The position numbers were made by a program, and so were the translations under genes. A DNA stretch of 45,697 nucleotides from Streptomyces geranii (GTDB lineage: Bacteria > Actinomycetota > Actinomycetes > Streptomycetales > Streptomycetaceae), in NCBI RefSeq assembly GCF_002954775.1, contig NZ_PJME01000066.1, positions 1-45,697 of the forward strand, written 5' to 3'. Under the pieces are notes generated by a model, which was given only the letters and a program-made list of their open reading frames with translations, had not been told where the DNA came from and searched no databases. Positions 1 through 8,200 of this stretch are shown piece after piece (the stretch's first letter is position 1; each line of letters begins with the position of its first letter).

Positions 1-41
1 GACGGGCTGGGTAGTCAGCCCGTCCGGCGTTTGAGGACGAG
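1..41 (-). terminator. Hairpin plus common Streptomyces intergenic repeat
   Basis: Bases 1-9 (GACGGGCTG) pair perfectly with 16-24 (CAGCCCGTC) around a 6-nt loop. The following stretch to about 41 (CGGCGTTTGAGGACGAG) resembles a short sequence I know as recurring widely between Streptomyces genes. It lies just past the stop of the minus-strand GDSL gene and could end that transcript. There is no U-tract, as is usual in this genus. Confidence 0.6.
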
Positions 42-56
42 CGCGTTCAGCAAGCG

Positions 57-830
57 TCAGTCGACGTACCGCGACAGTTCCGCCCGCTTCGGTGGCATCC
101 CGTCCCCCGACGACCGCCCCGTCAGCCGCCGCCCGATCCACGGCAGCAGGTACTGGCGGGCGAACCTCGCGTCCGCCACCCGGCGCGCGCCCCAGCCGGG
201 CGGCGCCGTCGGCGGGGCCGGGGTGCGCCACTCCGGGTCCTCGGGCTCGTGGCCGAGGGTCTGCCAGACCGCTTCCGCGACCCTCCGGTGGCCCTCGCCG
301 GTCAGGTGGAGCCGGTCCACGTCCCACATGCGGGGATCGCCGAGCGACGGAGCACCGTACAGGTCGACCACCACGGCACCGTGCCGGGCCGCGAGGTCGT
401 CCACGCAGGCGAACAGTTCCTCCATGCGGGGCTGGAAACGCTTCAGGACCGGGCCCTGGCGGCCGGGGCTGCGCATCAGCACCAGTTGCTTGCAGGCGGG
501 GGCCAAGCGCTCCACCGACTCCTCCAGGAGGGCACGCACCCTTCCCATGTCGCACTTCGGGCGCAGCGTGTCGTTCAGGCCGCCCACCAGCGTGATCACG
601 TCCGGCTGCATGGCCGCCGCCACCGGCACCTGCTCGGCGGCGATCTGCCCGATCAGCTTGCCGCGCACGGCGAGGTTCGCGTACCGGAAACCGGGCGTAC
701 GGGCGGCCATCCGGGCCGCGAGGAGGTCGGCCCAGCCGCGGTACGTACCGTCCGGCAGCCGGTCCGACATGCCCTCGGTGAAGGAGTCGCCGACCGCGAC
801 GAGGCTGGTGTATGAGGGGTTCTTCTGCAT
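57..830 (-). CDS. SGNH/GDSL-family hydrolase
   Basis: A 257-residue protein of the SGNH hydrolase (GDSL lipase/esterase) family. Block I is GDSFTEG near residue 14 (nucleophile Ser), block III is GGLND near residue 84 (oxyanion Gly and Asn), and block V is DVDRLHL near residue 175, supplying the catalytic Asp and His. No signal peptide is visible, so it is probably cytoplasmic; the natural ester or acyl substrate is unknown. It stands alone: the next minus-strand gene upstream ends about 90 bp away. No Shine-Dalgarno precedes the ATG, but a TACTAT hexamer lies 10 bp upstream, suggesting a nearly leaderless mRNA. Family assignment is firm, substrate is not. Confidence 0.9.
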   Translation of the reverse strand: MQKNPSYTSLVAVGDSFTEGMSDRLPDGTYRGWADLLAARMAARTPGFRYANLAVRGKLIGQIAAEQVPVAAAMQPDVITLVGGLNDTLRPKCDMGRVRALLEESVERLAPACKQLVLMRSPGRQGPVLKRFQPRMEELFACVDDLAARHGAVVVDLYGAPSLGDPRMWDVDRLHLTGEGHRRVAEAVWQTLGHEPEDPEWRTPAPPTAPPGWGARRVADARFARQYLLPWIGRRLTGRSSGDGMPPKRAELSRYVD

Positions 831-840
831 GGCGACAGAA

Positions 841-846
841 ATAGTA
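841..846 (-). promoter_or_regulatory. Candidate -10 for a near-leaderless GDSL gene
   Basis: On the minus strand TACTAT sits 10 bp before the ATG of the GDSL gene. A start about 7 bp downstream would leave only a few leader nucleotides, which fits the absence of a ribosome site. No convincing -35 is seen. Confidence 0.3.
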
Positions 847-921
847 GCCCGTACACATACCCGGCGGTCGGTCGGCCTCTTCAGGGTCTCCTGTGGGCCT
901 CTCCCAAGCCTTCCCCGGCTG

Positions 922-1968
922 CTACGCCCGCTGACCGAACAGCTCCCGCAGCACGTCCTCCATCGTCACCATCCCCGCGAGCAGCCCGTCCTCGCCCTGC
1001 ACCGCCGCCAGGTGCGTACGGCTGCGCCGCATCGCCGTGAGGACGTCGTCCAGGGGAGTGTCCGCCCGTACGCTCGCGATGGTCCGCATGTCCCGGACCT
1101 GGAAGGCGAGGTCCCGGGGTGTCGCGTCCAGGGCGTCCTTGACGTGCAGGTAGCCGGCGATCCTGCGCTCCTCGTCCACCACCGGGAAGCGCGAGAAGCC
1201 CGACTCGGCCGACAACTGCTCCAGCTCCTCCGGAGTGACGCCCACGCGCGCGTAGACGACGCTTTCCAGCGGGAGCACGACGTCACGTACCGGCCTGCGG
1301 CCCAGTTCCAGGGCGTCGTTGAGGCGTTCCCGCGCGCGGGCGTCGATCAGGCCCGCCTCGCCGGAGTCGCGGACCAGACGGGCCAGTTCGGCGTCGGAGA
1401 AGGTCGCCGTGACCTCGTCCTTCACCTCGACGCGCAGCAGCTTCAGGAGTGTGTTCGCGAACGCGTTGATCGTGAAGATCACCGGCTTCAGCGCCCGGGC
1501 CAGGGCCACCAGGGGCGGGCCGAGCAGCAGTGCGCTGCGCACCGGCTCCGCGAGCGCGATGTTCTTCGGCACCATCTCGCCGAGCAGCATGTGCAGATAG
1601 GTGGCCAGGGCGAGGGCGATCACGAAGGACACCGCGTGGCCCGCGCTCTCGGGGACGCCCACCGCGTGGAACACCGGTTCCAGCAGGTGCGCGATGGCCG
1701 GTTCCGCGACCACACCGAGGATCAGCGTGCACAGCGTGATGCCGAGCTGGGCCGCCGCCATCAGCGCGGACACGTGTTCCAGGCCCCACAGGACGCTCTT
1801 CGCGCGCCGGTCGCCGTCCGCGCGGTCCCCGTCGGCGCCTTCAGCACCTTCTTCTACGTATTGCTCGATCTGGCTGCGGCGTACGGAGATGAGCGCGAAC
1901 TCGGCGCCCACGAAGAAGGCGTTGACGACCAGTGTCGCCAGACCGATCAGCAGCTGGACGGTCGTCAC
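922..1968 (-). CDS. CNNM/HlyC-type membrane protein with CBS domains (short form)
   Basis: A 348-residue integral membrane protein of the CNNM/CorC (hemolysin-C-like) family. Residues about 1-180 form the DUF21 transmembrane domain with several hydrophobic helices; residues about 200-345 form a CBS pair ending in VTMEDVLRELFG. It stops straight after the CBS pair and lacks the C-terminal CorC_HlyC domain that its upstream neighbour keeps. CNNM proteins are linked to Mg2+/Co2+ efflux; the ion here is inferred. The GTG start overlaps the upstream stop as GTGA (1965-1968), so the two are translationally coupled and probably act as a pair. A long Asp/Arg-rich segment near residues 40-55 interrupts the first cytoplasmic loop. 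Confidence 0.88.
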   Translation of the reverse strand: MTTVQLLIGLATLVVNAFFVGAEFALISVRRSQIEQYVEEGAEGADGDRADGDRRAKSVLWGLEHVSALMAAAQLGITLCTLILGVVAEPAIAHLLEPVFHAVGVPESAGHAVSFVIALALATYLHMLLGEMVPKNIALAEPVRSALLLGPPLVALARALKPVIFTINAFANTLLKLLRVEVKDEVTATFSDAELARLVRDSGEAGLIDARARERLNDALELGRRPVRDVVLPLESVVYARVGVTPEELEQLSAESGFSRFPVVDEERRIAGYLHVKDALDATPRDLAFQVRDMRTIASVRADTPLDDVLTAMRRSRTHLAAVQGEDGLLAGMVTMEDVLRELFGQRA

Positions 1969-3302
1969 TTCGCCTCCTCGTTCTCTTCGTCGCTCTGCGG
2001 GAGCGGTGCGTGCAGCAGGACGCGTGCCGCCCTGCGGCCCGACGCGTCCACCACGTCCAGGCGCCAGTCGGCGACCTCGACCGTGTCACCGGCCTGCGGA
2101 ATCCGGCCCAGCTCGGTCGCCACGAGGCCCGCCAGCGTCTCGTACGGGCCCTCCGGCAGTCGTAGGCCCACGCGCGCGAGCTGGTCGGTGCGGGCGGCGC
2201 CGTCCGCGGAGTAGAGGGCGCGGCCGTCGTCGTCCACGCCCGCCGGGTCCAGGTCGGACGTCTCGTGCGGGTCGTGCTCGTCCCGTACCTCGCCCACGAC
2301 CTCCTCGACGATGTCCTCCAGCGTGGCCACGCCCGCCGTACCGCCGTACTCGTCGATGACGACGGCCATCGTGCGCTTGCCGGAGAGCCGGTCCAGGAGC
2401 CGGTCGACCGTGAGCGACTCGGGGACCAGCAGCGGCTCGCGCATCAGCTCGGAGACGGGTACCCGGGTGCGTCGCTCCGCGGGCACCGCCAGACAGTCCT
2501 TGATGTGCGCGACGCCGACGACCGAGTCGAGGTTGCCGCGGTACACGGGGAACCGGGACAGCCCGGTCGCCCGGGTCGCGTTCGCCACGTCCTCGCAGGT
2601 CGCCTGGGCGTCCAGGGCGACCACCTGGACGCGCGGCGTCATCACGTTCTCCGCGGTCAGGTCGGCGAGGTTCAGGGTCCGTACGAACAGTTCCGCGGTG
2701 TCGGGCTCCAGAGCGCCCTCCTTGGCGGAGTGGCGGGCCAGCGCCGCCAGTTCCTGGGGACCGCGCGCGGAGGCCAGCTCCTCGGCGGGCTCCAGGCCGA
2801 ACATGCGCAGCATGCGGTTGGCCGTGTTGTTCAGGTGCGTGATGAACGGCCGGAACAGCGCGCTGAACCAGCGCTGCGGTGTCGCCACCCGCTTGGCCAC
2901 GGCCAGCGGTGAGGAGATCGCCCAGTTCTTGGGCACCAACTCGCCCACGACCATCAGGAACACGGTCGACAGCGCCGTACCGATCACCAGTGCGAGCGAC
3001 GAGGACGCCGAGGCGGAGACGCCGAGCGACTCCAGCGGGCCCGAGATCAGCACGGCGATCGACGGCTCGGAGAGCATGCCGACCACCAGGTTGGTGACCG
3101 TGATGCCGAGCTGGGCGCCGGAGAGCTGGAAGGTGAGGTTGCGTACGGCCTTCAGGGCGCTCGCGGCACCCCGCTCGCCGCGCTCCACCGCCCGTTCCAG
3201 CTCGCTGCGCTCGACCGTGGTCAGCGAGAACTCCGCCGCGACGAAGGCGCCACAGGCCAGGGAGAGCAGGACCGCCACCAGGAGGAGCAGCACTTCCGTC
3301 AT
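1965..3302 (-). CDS. CNNM/CorC-type ion transporter family protein (full length)
   Basis: A 445-residue full-length CNNM/CorC family member. The N-terminal DUF21 domain (about 1-190) has hydrophobic helices beginning LLLLVAVLLSLACGAFVAAEF. A CBS pair follows at about 205-335 (VMTPRVQVV, then VIDEYGGTAGVATLEDIVEE), and then a CorC_HlyC domain to the C terminus. The role is probably divalent cation efflux or sensing at the plasma membrane, by family. A strong ribosome site (GGAGGTGACC) precedes the ATG. It is the first gene of a two-gene operon with the short CNNM paralogue, overlapping by 4 bp; tandem long/short CNNM pairs are common in actinobacteria. Confidence 0.9.
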   Translation of the reverse strand: MTEVLLLLVAVLLSLACGAFVAAEFSLTTVERSELERAVERGERGAASALKAVRNLTFQLSGAQLGITVTNLVVGMLSEPSIAVLISGPLESLGVSASASSSLALVIGTALSTVFLMVVGELVPKNWAISSPLAVAKRVATPQRWFSALFRPFITHLNNTANRMLRMFGLEPAEELASARGPQELAALARHSAKEGALEPDTAELFVRTLNLADLTAENVMTPRVQVVALDAQATCEDVANATRATGLSRFPVYRGNLDSVVGVAHIKDCLAVPAERRTRVPVSELMREPLLVPESLTVDRLLDRLSGKRTMAVVIDEYGGTAGVATLEDIVEEVVGEVRDEHDPHETSDLDPAGVDDDGRALYSADGAARTDQLARVGLRLPEGPYETLAGLVATELGRIPQAGDTVEVADWRLDVVDASGRRAARVLLHAPLPQSDEENEEAK

Positions 3303-3494
3303 CGGGTCACCTCCGTCCCATGGTCGGGCAGGGTCGGGAGGATCGCTCGATATCGAGGGTTGCTGGTGCTACTGGGAGGCTCGCCCATGGGCGGACGCTC
3401 ACACCTTTCCTGGAAGAGTTCGGAGGACTTTCGGAGGACCTGGGGAAGCAATGATTCCGACAATAGTAAAGGATGCGCAAAGTGGCTCGGAAGC
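3303..3494 (-). promoter_or_regulatory. Leader/promoter region of the CNNM operon with tandem 11-bp repeat
   Basis: This gap lies between the GNAT gene and the CNNM operon. TTCGGAGGAC occurs twice, 11 bp apart (3419-3428 and 3430-3439 on the plus strand). A TACTAT hexamer (plus-strand ATAGTA, 3465-3470) could be a -10, giving a leader of about 155 nt. I see no fold that I recognise as a known riboswitch. Confidence 0.3.
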
Positions 3495-3920
3495 TCAGCT
3501 GCTCAGCGGCTTCACCCAGCGCCGCCACTGCTCCTCCCGCCCGTACCCCGCCGCCCGCCACGCCTGCCGGCCGCTCTCGTTGCGCTCCAGCACCATCGCG
3601 TCCGCGCGCCGCCCGCCCAGTCGTACGAAGCGTTCCTCCGCGGCGGCCAGCAGCGCCGTGCCGATTCCCTGGCGTCGCCGGTCCGGATGCACCGCGAGCC
3701 GGTAGAGGTGGCAGCGCCAGCCGTCGAAACCGGCGATCACGGTACCCGAAAGGACCCCGTCGCGCTCCGCGAGGAGGAGCGCTTCGGGGTCCCGGTCGAC
3801 CAGTCGGGCCACGCCGTCACGGTCGTCGCTGATGCTGGTTCCCTCGGCGGCCTCGCGCCAGAACCGGAGCACGGTGTCGATGTCGGCGGGGGTGGCGTGG
3901 CGGATGTGGAGATCGCTCAT
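3495..3920 (-). CDS. GNAT-family N-acetyltransferase
   Basis: A 141-residue single-domain GNAT acetyltransferase from the ATG at 3920 (MSDLHIRHA). A TTG 12 bp upstream is an alternative start; neither has a good ribosome site. The acetyl-CoA pyrophosphate-binding loop RRRQGIGTALL lies near residue 80, preceded by the beta-4 strand CHLYRLAVHPD. The C terminus (GRQAWRAAGYGREEQWRRW) matches the usual GNAT end, where a Tyr often acts as general acid. The acceptor substrate cannot be told from sequence. It is oriented with its neighbours but shares no overlap with them. Confidence 0.88.
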   Translation of the reverse strand: MSDLHIRHATPADIDTVLRFWREAAEGTSISDDRDGVARLVDRDPEALLLAERDGVLSGTVIAGFDGWRCHLYRLAVHPDRRRQGIGTALLAAAEERFVRLGGRRADAMVLERNESGRQAWRAAGYGREEQWRRWVKPLSS

Positions 3921-3966
3921 GCGACGAGCCAAGCAGAGCGCTCGCCCGTCTGGCGAACCGTTTCCG

Positions 3967-5571
3967 TCAGGCCGGCAGCTGGAACCGCTGGTTGGTGGTG
4001 CCGGTGCAGGACCAGATCTGCAGACGGGCGTTGTTCGCGGTGGACATGTCGGTGACGTCCAGGCACTTGCCCGACACCGGGTTCACCAGGGTGCCGCCGC
4101 TACCGGGCCGCCACACCTGGGCGGCGGTGCCGTTGCACTGGAACAGCTGGACCTTCGTCCCGTCCGCCGTGCCCGCGGAGGCGACGTCGAGGCACTTGCC
4201 GAGCGCGCGGAGTGTGCCGTCGCCGCCCACGGTCCACTGCTGGGCGTTGGTGCCGTTGCAGTCGTACATCTGAACCGGGGTGTTGTCCGCGCTGTTGGCA
4301 CTGTCGATGTCCACGCACTTGCCCCCGAGGCCGGTGATCGGCCCGGTGGGCAACTGGGTGCCGGGCTCGATGGGGTTGTTCGCGTTGGTCAGTGTCTCCC
4401 AGGCCACGAACAGGTAGTTCGTGCCGGCCGGGCGGCTGCGCTCGGTCAGCGCCTGGGTGTTGGCCATGGCGATGCCCTGCCGTGTGTGCAGGGCGTTGAA
4501 CCCAGTCTCGGTGACCGGGCCGAGCCCGCGCGCCAGCGGTCCGTCGCCGCACAGGTTCGCCGGTTCCGGAGCCGCGCGGATCTCCTGGGTGGCGTGCCAC
4601 CCGAGAACCTGCCGGAGCCGCTCACCGACCTGCGGATAGAGATCCGTGCCCTGCATGAGCGCGGTCTCGGCGATGTGCGACATCGAGGCGATGCTGTAGC
4701 CGGTGTGCACGAAGTCCCGGCAGGTCTCCTGCGCCATCCCGGTGATGTACCGCGTCGCGGACTCCCAGTTGAAGCCGCCGTCCGGGCTCCGGTGCGGTGT
4801 CGGCCCGTCGGACGCGAGGTAGACGAAGGCCGGAACACGCGCCAGATACTGGCTGACGGCCTTGTCGAAGGTGACCCCGTCATTGGTGAAGACGGCGATC
4901 CCGATCGAGGCCTCGGCCTCGACGAGGTCCCAGTTGCTGGTCCGGTCGTCGCCGTTCACCACGACGGGCAGGTAGACCGAACGCAGCATGTTCGCGAAGC
5001 GGCCGGCGTTCGGCCAGTTCTGGTACTGGTACCTGATGAGTTCGGCGGCCTTGACCCACGAAGCGGCCGACCACGCCGTCTGGATTCCGGTGTTGAGGCC
5101 CGTGTGGTTGGTGATCGTGGCCGACCAGGCGTCCATGATCTGGATCGCCTTCCGGGCGTACCGCTCGTCACCGCTGATGGCCCAGGCCAGCGCGTCGGTG
5201 TACGCGGCGATGGCGTCCTGCCGTTCGTCGGTGCAGCCGTTGTTCGGATCGCTGCCCATTCCGCAGTCGACGACCGGCCGGGGCGCGGGCACCCGCGAGA
5301 GCGAGGCCAGCGGATCGCCGACCATGTCGTCGTAGGCGGCCTTCCAGGGAGCGGCGCCCTGTTGGACCTTGGTCCGCACGAACTCCAGTTGCGTCGAAGT
5401 GATGTTGACCCCGGGATGCGCGAAGGTCTGCGGAGCGAACCGCTGTTCGGCCACGGGCGTCGGCGCACTCGGCGCTGCCGCCGAGGCCGTGGTCGTGGTC
5501 GTCGAAGTGGCTGAGAGAGACAGCAGTCCCAAGACCGTCGCCAAGGCACAGCGTCTCAGCATCGTGCTCAT
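3967..5571 (-). CDS. Secreted alginate-lyase-like enzyme with C-terminal CBM13 (ricin-type) module
   Basis: A 534-residue secreted protein. The start is taken at MSTMLRRCALATVLGLL, a classic signal peptide with charged N terminus, hydrophobic core and Ala-rich exit; a longer reading to 5757 would bury it. The catalytic part (about 60-400) looks like the alginate lyase (alpha/alpha toroid) family: it has an ITNHTGLNTG segment, a conserved Trp/Tyr-rich groove and a PDGGFNWESATRYITG segment. The last 120 residues form a beta-trefoil with three QxW-type repeats (GKCVDID, GKCLDVA, GKCLDVT). It probably depolymerises a uronic-acid polysaccharide outside the cell; the true substrate is uncertain. 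It lies directly downstream of the chitinase on the same strand and shares a near-identical CBM13 segment with it. Confidence 0.8.
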   Translation of the reverse strand: MSTMLRRCALATVLGLLSLSATSTTTTTASAAAPSAPTPVAEQRFAPQTFAHPGVNITSTQLEFVRTKVQQGAAPWKAAYDDMVGDPLASLSRVPAPRPVVDCGMGSDPNNGCTDERQDAIAAYTDALAWAISGDERYARKAIQIMDAWSATITNHTGLNTGIQTAWSAASWVKAAELIRYQYQNWPNAGRFANMLRSVYLPVVVNGDDRTSNWDLVEAEASIGIAVFTNDGVTFDKAVSQYLARVPAFVYLASDGPTPHRSPDGGFNWESATRYITGMAQETCRDFVHTGYSIASMSHIAETALMQGTDLYPQVGERLRQVLGWHATQEIRAAPEPANLCGDGPLARGLGPVTETGFNALHTRQGIAMANTQALTERSRPAGTNYLFVAWETLTNANNPIEPGTQLPTGPITGLGGKCVDIDSANSADNTPVQMYDCNGTNAQQWTVGGDGTLRALGKCLDVASAGTADGTKVQLFQCNGTAAQVWRPGSGGTLVNPVSGKCLDVTDMSTANNARLQIWSCTGTTNQRFQLPA

Positions 5572-5654
5572 GTGGGGGAGTTCCCGTCTGTCGAGGGCGA
5601 GAGTAGGCGAGAGGAAGCGAAGGACGGTGAGCGCAAGCGCGAGGAAGTCGGGCC

Positions 5655-6797
5655 TCAGCAGTAGAGGTTGGCGCCCGGGGCGACCCCGAGGATTCCGGTG
5701 AACTTCTGGTACGCGCTCACCCGGGCCTGCACCTGCGCGGGGTTCCTGCCGTCGCACTCAAGAGCGCCGTTGATGGCGCGGATGGTCTGGCCGAAGCCCG
5801 CCTGGTTCACCATCGCGTTGTGCGGGGTCATCGTCCCGGCGCCGGTCGAGGTGTTCCAGAACCACAGGCCGGTACGCCAGGCCACGGCGGCGTTGTTCTG
5901 CACCAGCCAGGGGTTGCCCAGCAGGTCGATGCCGAGCGCGTCGCCCGCCGCCTTGTAGTTGAAGTTCCAGCTGAGCTGGATGGGACCGCGCCCGTAGTAG
6001 GCGGCCTGACCGGCCGGGCAGCCGTACGACTGGCTTGCGTCGCAGTAGTGCGGGTAGTTGGCGGTGTTCTGCTCCACCACGTAGACCAGGTGACCGGTCT
6101 CGTGGTCGACGTTGGCGAGGAAGGCCGCGGCCTCCTGCTTCCTGACCGTGTCACTGCCGGTCTTCGCGAACCCCGGGTAGGAACTCAGCGCCTGCACCAG
6201 CCCGCTGTAGGTGTAGAAGCTGTTCCGGTTCGGGAACATCTGGTTGAACTGGGCCTCGCTGACCACGAATCCGGCAGGGGTCGTACCGCCGCTCGCGGGC
6301 GCCGTCCACTTCTGGTTGGGGTTGCCGGAGCAGGTCCAGATCTGCAGCCGGGTGGCGTTGGTGGAGTCGTTCCCGCGCACGTCCAGGCACTTGTCGGCCG
6401 CGGGGTTGACGATGTCGCGCGCCGCGGTGACCACCCACTGCTGGTTGGCGCCGCCCGTGCAGTCCCACAGCTGGACGGACGAGCCGTCGGCCGTGCCGTG
6501 TTCGACGACGTCGAGGCACTTGCCGAGCGCGCGGAGGGTGCCGTCGCCCGGGTTCGACCAGAGCTGGGCGTTGGTCCCGTTGCAGTCGTAGAGCTGTACG
6601 GCGGTTCCGTTGGCGCTGCTCGCCCCGGCGATGTCGACGCACTTGCCGGCCAGCCCGGTGATCCGCCCCTCGGCCGCCGAGGCGGTCGGAGCGGTCACGA
6701 ACAGGGCGATGACCAGCGCGGCGAGCACGGTGAACACCGCGGACCTGCCGAACAGGCCGTGCCTCGCGGGCAGTTGTCTGAGAGCGGAAAAGGGCAT
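5655..6797 (-). CDS. Secreted GH19 chitinase with N-terminal CBM13 module
   Basis: A 380-residue secreted endochitinase. A signal peptide (about 1-42, ending APTASAAEG) is followed by a beta-trefoil CBM13/ricin B module (about 45-167, three GKCLDV/Q-W repeats) and a GH19 catalytic domain (about 177-380). The two family-19 catalytic acids are visible in HETGHLVYVVEQN as E233 and E242, nine residues apart, with the substrate-binding segment YYGRGPIQLSWNFNY downstream. It hydrolyses chitin or chito-oligomers extracellularly. Many streptomycete GH19 enzymes carry a CBM5/12-type chitin-binding domain instead of a ricin module, so this architecture is somewhat unusual. A good ribosome site (AAGGAG) precedes the ATG. 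It is likely co-transcribed with the lyase-like gene 83 bp downstream. Confidence 0.92.
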   Translation of the reverse strand: MPFSALRQLPARHGLFGRSAVFTVLAALVIALFVTAPTASAAEGRITGLAGKCVDIAGASSANGTAVQLYDCNGTNAQLWSNPGDGTLRALGKCLDVVEHGTADGSSVQLWDCTGGANQQWVVTAARDIVNPAADKCLDVRGNDSTNATRLQIWTCSGNPNQKWTAPASGGTTPAGFVVSEAQFNQMFPNRNSFYTYSGLVQALSSYPGFAKTGSDTVRKQEAAAFLANVDHETGHLVYVVEQNTANYPHYCDASQSYGCPAGQAAYYGRGPIQLSWNFNYKAAGDALGIDLLGNPWLVQNNAAVAWRTGLWFWNTSTGAGTMTPHNAMVNQAGFGQTIRAINGALECDGRNPAQVQARVSAYQKFTGILGVAPGANLYC

Positions 6798-6872
6798 GGC
6801 GAACTACTCCTTGTTGAGGACGTGTTGGGGTCGTGCTGCAGTGGTGTCGTTGGGCGGGCGTGGGCCGGCGGG

Positions 6873-7562
6873 CTACTTGCCTGCCCTGTCCGCCAGTTGG
6901 ATCAGTTCGAGCGCGGCCGGTCCGGAGGACGCCGGGTTCTGGCCGGTGGCGAGGAGACCGTCGGTCACGACGTACGGCTCGAAGTCGCCGATCTTGGTGA
7001 AGTCGGCGCCCCTGTCGATGAGTTCGTCCTCCACGAGGAAGGGCACGACCTTCGTCAGACCCATCGCCTCCTCCTCACCGTCGGTGAAACCGGTGAGCCG
7101 TCGGCCCGCCACCAGCGGAGAGCCGTCCGGTTTCACGCAGTGACGCATCGCGCCCGGCGCGTGGCACACCAGGGCCAGGGGTTTGCCCGCCCCGACGATC
7201 CGCTCGATCAGCCCGATCGACGTCGGGTCCTCGGCGAGGTCCCACAACGGGCCGTGTCCGCCCGGGTAGAAGACGGTGCCGAAGTCGTCGGCGGACACCG
7301 AGTCGAGCCGTACGGTCGTGTCCAGCCGCGCCTCGGCCCGGGCGTCGGCCCCGAACCGGCGGGTCTGGTCGGTCTGGAAGCGCGGCTCGTTGCTCTTGGG
7401 GTCCAGCGGCGGGCGTCCGCCCTTCGGGGACGCCAGGGTGATCTCCCACCCCGCGTCCTCGAAGTGGTAGTAGGGCGCGGCCAGTTCCTCCAGCCAGAAC
7501 CCGGTCCTGCGTCCGGTGTCGCCGAGCCGGTCGTGCGAGGTCAGTACGATCAGGATCCTCAT
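6873..7562 (-). CDS. DJ-1/PfpI superfamily (Hsp31-like) protein
   Basis: A 229-residue class-I glutamine-amidotransferase-like protein from the ATG at 7562 (MRILIVLTSH), chosen because a strong GGGAGGGAG ribosome site lies just upstream. The nucleophile elbow ALVCHAPGA gives Cys133. The PGGHGPLWDL segment and an early Glu (near residue 26) fit the Hsp31/YhbO-type branch of the DJ-1/PfpI family. Relatives act as glyoxalase III, deglycase-like or chaperone proteins against methylglyoxal stress. The adjacent upstream gene is a VOC (glyoxalase-fold) protein in the same direction, 36 bp away, which supports a shared role in electrophile or aldehyde handling. That role is inference. Confidence 0.85.
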   Translation of the reverse strand: MRILIVLTSHDRLGDTGRRTGFWLEELAAPYYHFEDAGWEITLASPKGGRPPLDPKSNEPRFQTDQTRRFGADARAEARLDTTVRLDSVSADDFGTVFYPGGHGPLWDLAEDPTSIGLIERIVGAGKPLALVCHAPGAMRHCVKPDGSPLVAGRRLTGFTDGEEEAMGLTKVVPFLVEDELIDRGADFTKIGDFEPYVVTDGLLATGQNPASSGPAALELIQLADRAGK

Positions 7563-7598
7563 CTGCCCGCTCCCTCCGTCCCGTCGGCCGTGCATCCG

Positions 7599-8033
7599 TC
7601 AGACATCGACGGCCATGACTTCCAGCTGGATGTTGTCGATGTCCCGGAAGACGACCGTCGAGAAGACGAACGGCTCCTTGTTGCTCTGGATGCCGGAGTG
7701 CGCGACCCCGATGCTGTCCAGCCAGTCCGCCCACGCCTCCAGACCTTCACGCCCCTCGACCCGCAGGGAGACGTGGTCGAGGCCGGTGCGTACCTCGTCG
7801 AACTCCTCGCCCCGGTTGCCGTCGTTGTGGTGCAGGCCGATGGCAAGGCCGGTGCGCGGCTCGATGACCAGTCGGGCGAACCCGGTCCACTCCCGGCCGT
7901 AGTGCGGCAGGACGCCTTCCACGAGCGTTGCCTGGAAGACCTTCCGGTACCAGGCGACACTGGCTTCGAGGTCCCGGACGGTGAACGCGAAATGGTGCAG
8001 CCCGCCGATGGGCGGCGCGGTCGACTCACTCAT
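7599..8033 (-). CDS. VOC-family (glyoxalase/dioxygenase fold) protein
   Basis: A 144-residue single-chain VOC protein; the start is MSEST at 8033, preceded by GGAAGG. Two beta-alpha-beta-beta-beta halves are seen: LHHFAFTVRDLEASVAWYRKVF at the N terminus and LDHVSLRVEGREGLEAW in the middle. Candidate metal ligands are the His in HHFAF, a Glu/His in the first half (IGLHHND) and the last-strand Glu (IQLEVMAVDV). Members include glyoxalase I, extradiol dioxygenases and resistance proteins; no specific activity can be chosen. It sits directly upstream of the DJ-1/PfpI gene as a likely two-gene unit. Confidence 0.85.
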   Translation of the reverse strand: MSESTAPPIGGLHHFAFTVRDLEASVAWYRKVFQATLVEGVLPHYGREWTGFARLVIEPRTGLAIGLHHNDGNRGEEFDEVRTGLDHVSLRVEGREGLEAWADWLDSIGVAHSGIQSNKEPFVFSTVVFRDIDNIQLEVMAVDV

Positions 8034-8159
8034 GTGTGCCTTCCTGCGAGGTCGGTGAAGCGGAGAGCGCGTGGCGGCTCCCGCCCCACCAACGCAACCG
8101 CCCGGGCGTCCACGGCCTGTTGACGGCCGCTCCACGGACGATTGACATCCGTTTCGCCC

Positions 8160-8200
8160 GTCGGTTCAGGTCGATTCCGGTCGGTTCACGTCGGATCGTC
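8160..8200. repeat. Four tandem 10-bp direct repeats at the SARP 3' end
   Basis: Four consecutive 10-mers begin with TCGG or TCGA: TCGGTTCAGG (8161), TCGATTCCGG (8171), TCGGTTCACG (8181) and TCGGATCGTC (8191). They cover the last codons of the SARP gene and run into the gap upstream of the VOC gene. One-helical-turn spacing with a TCG-start heptamer is reminiscent of SARP-type binding sites; a role is inferred only. Confidence 0.45.

Noticed and set aside
31..2214. A 727-residue plus-strand frame opposite the GDSL and CNNM genes
   Set aside because: It is the antisense of genes with clear family motifs; Arg/Ala/Pro-rich low-information sequence typical of GC-rich shadow frames.
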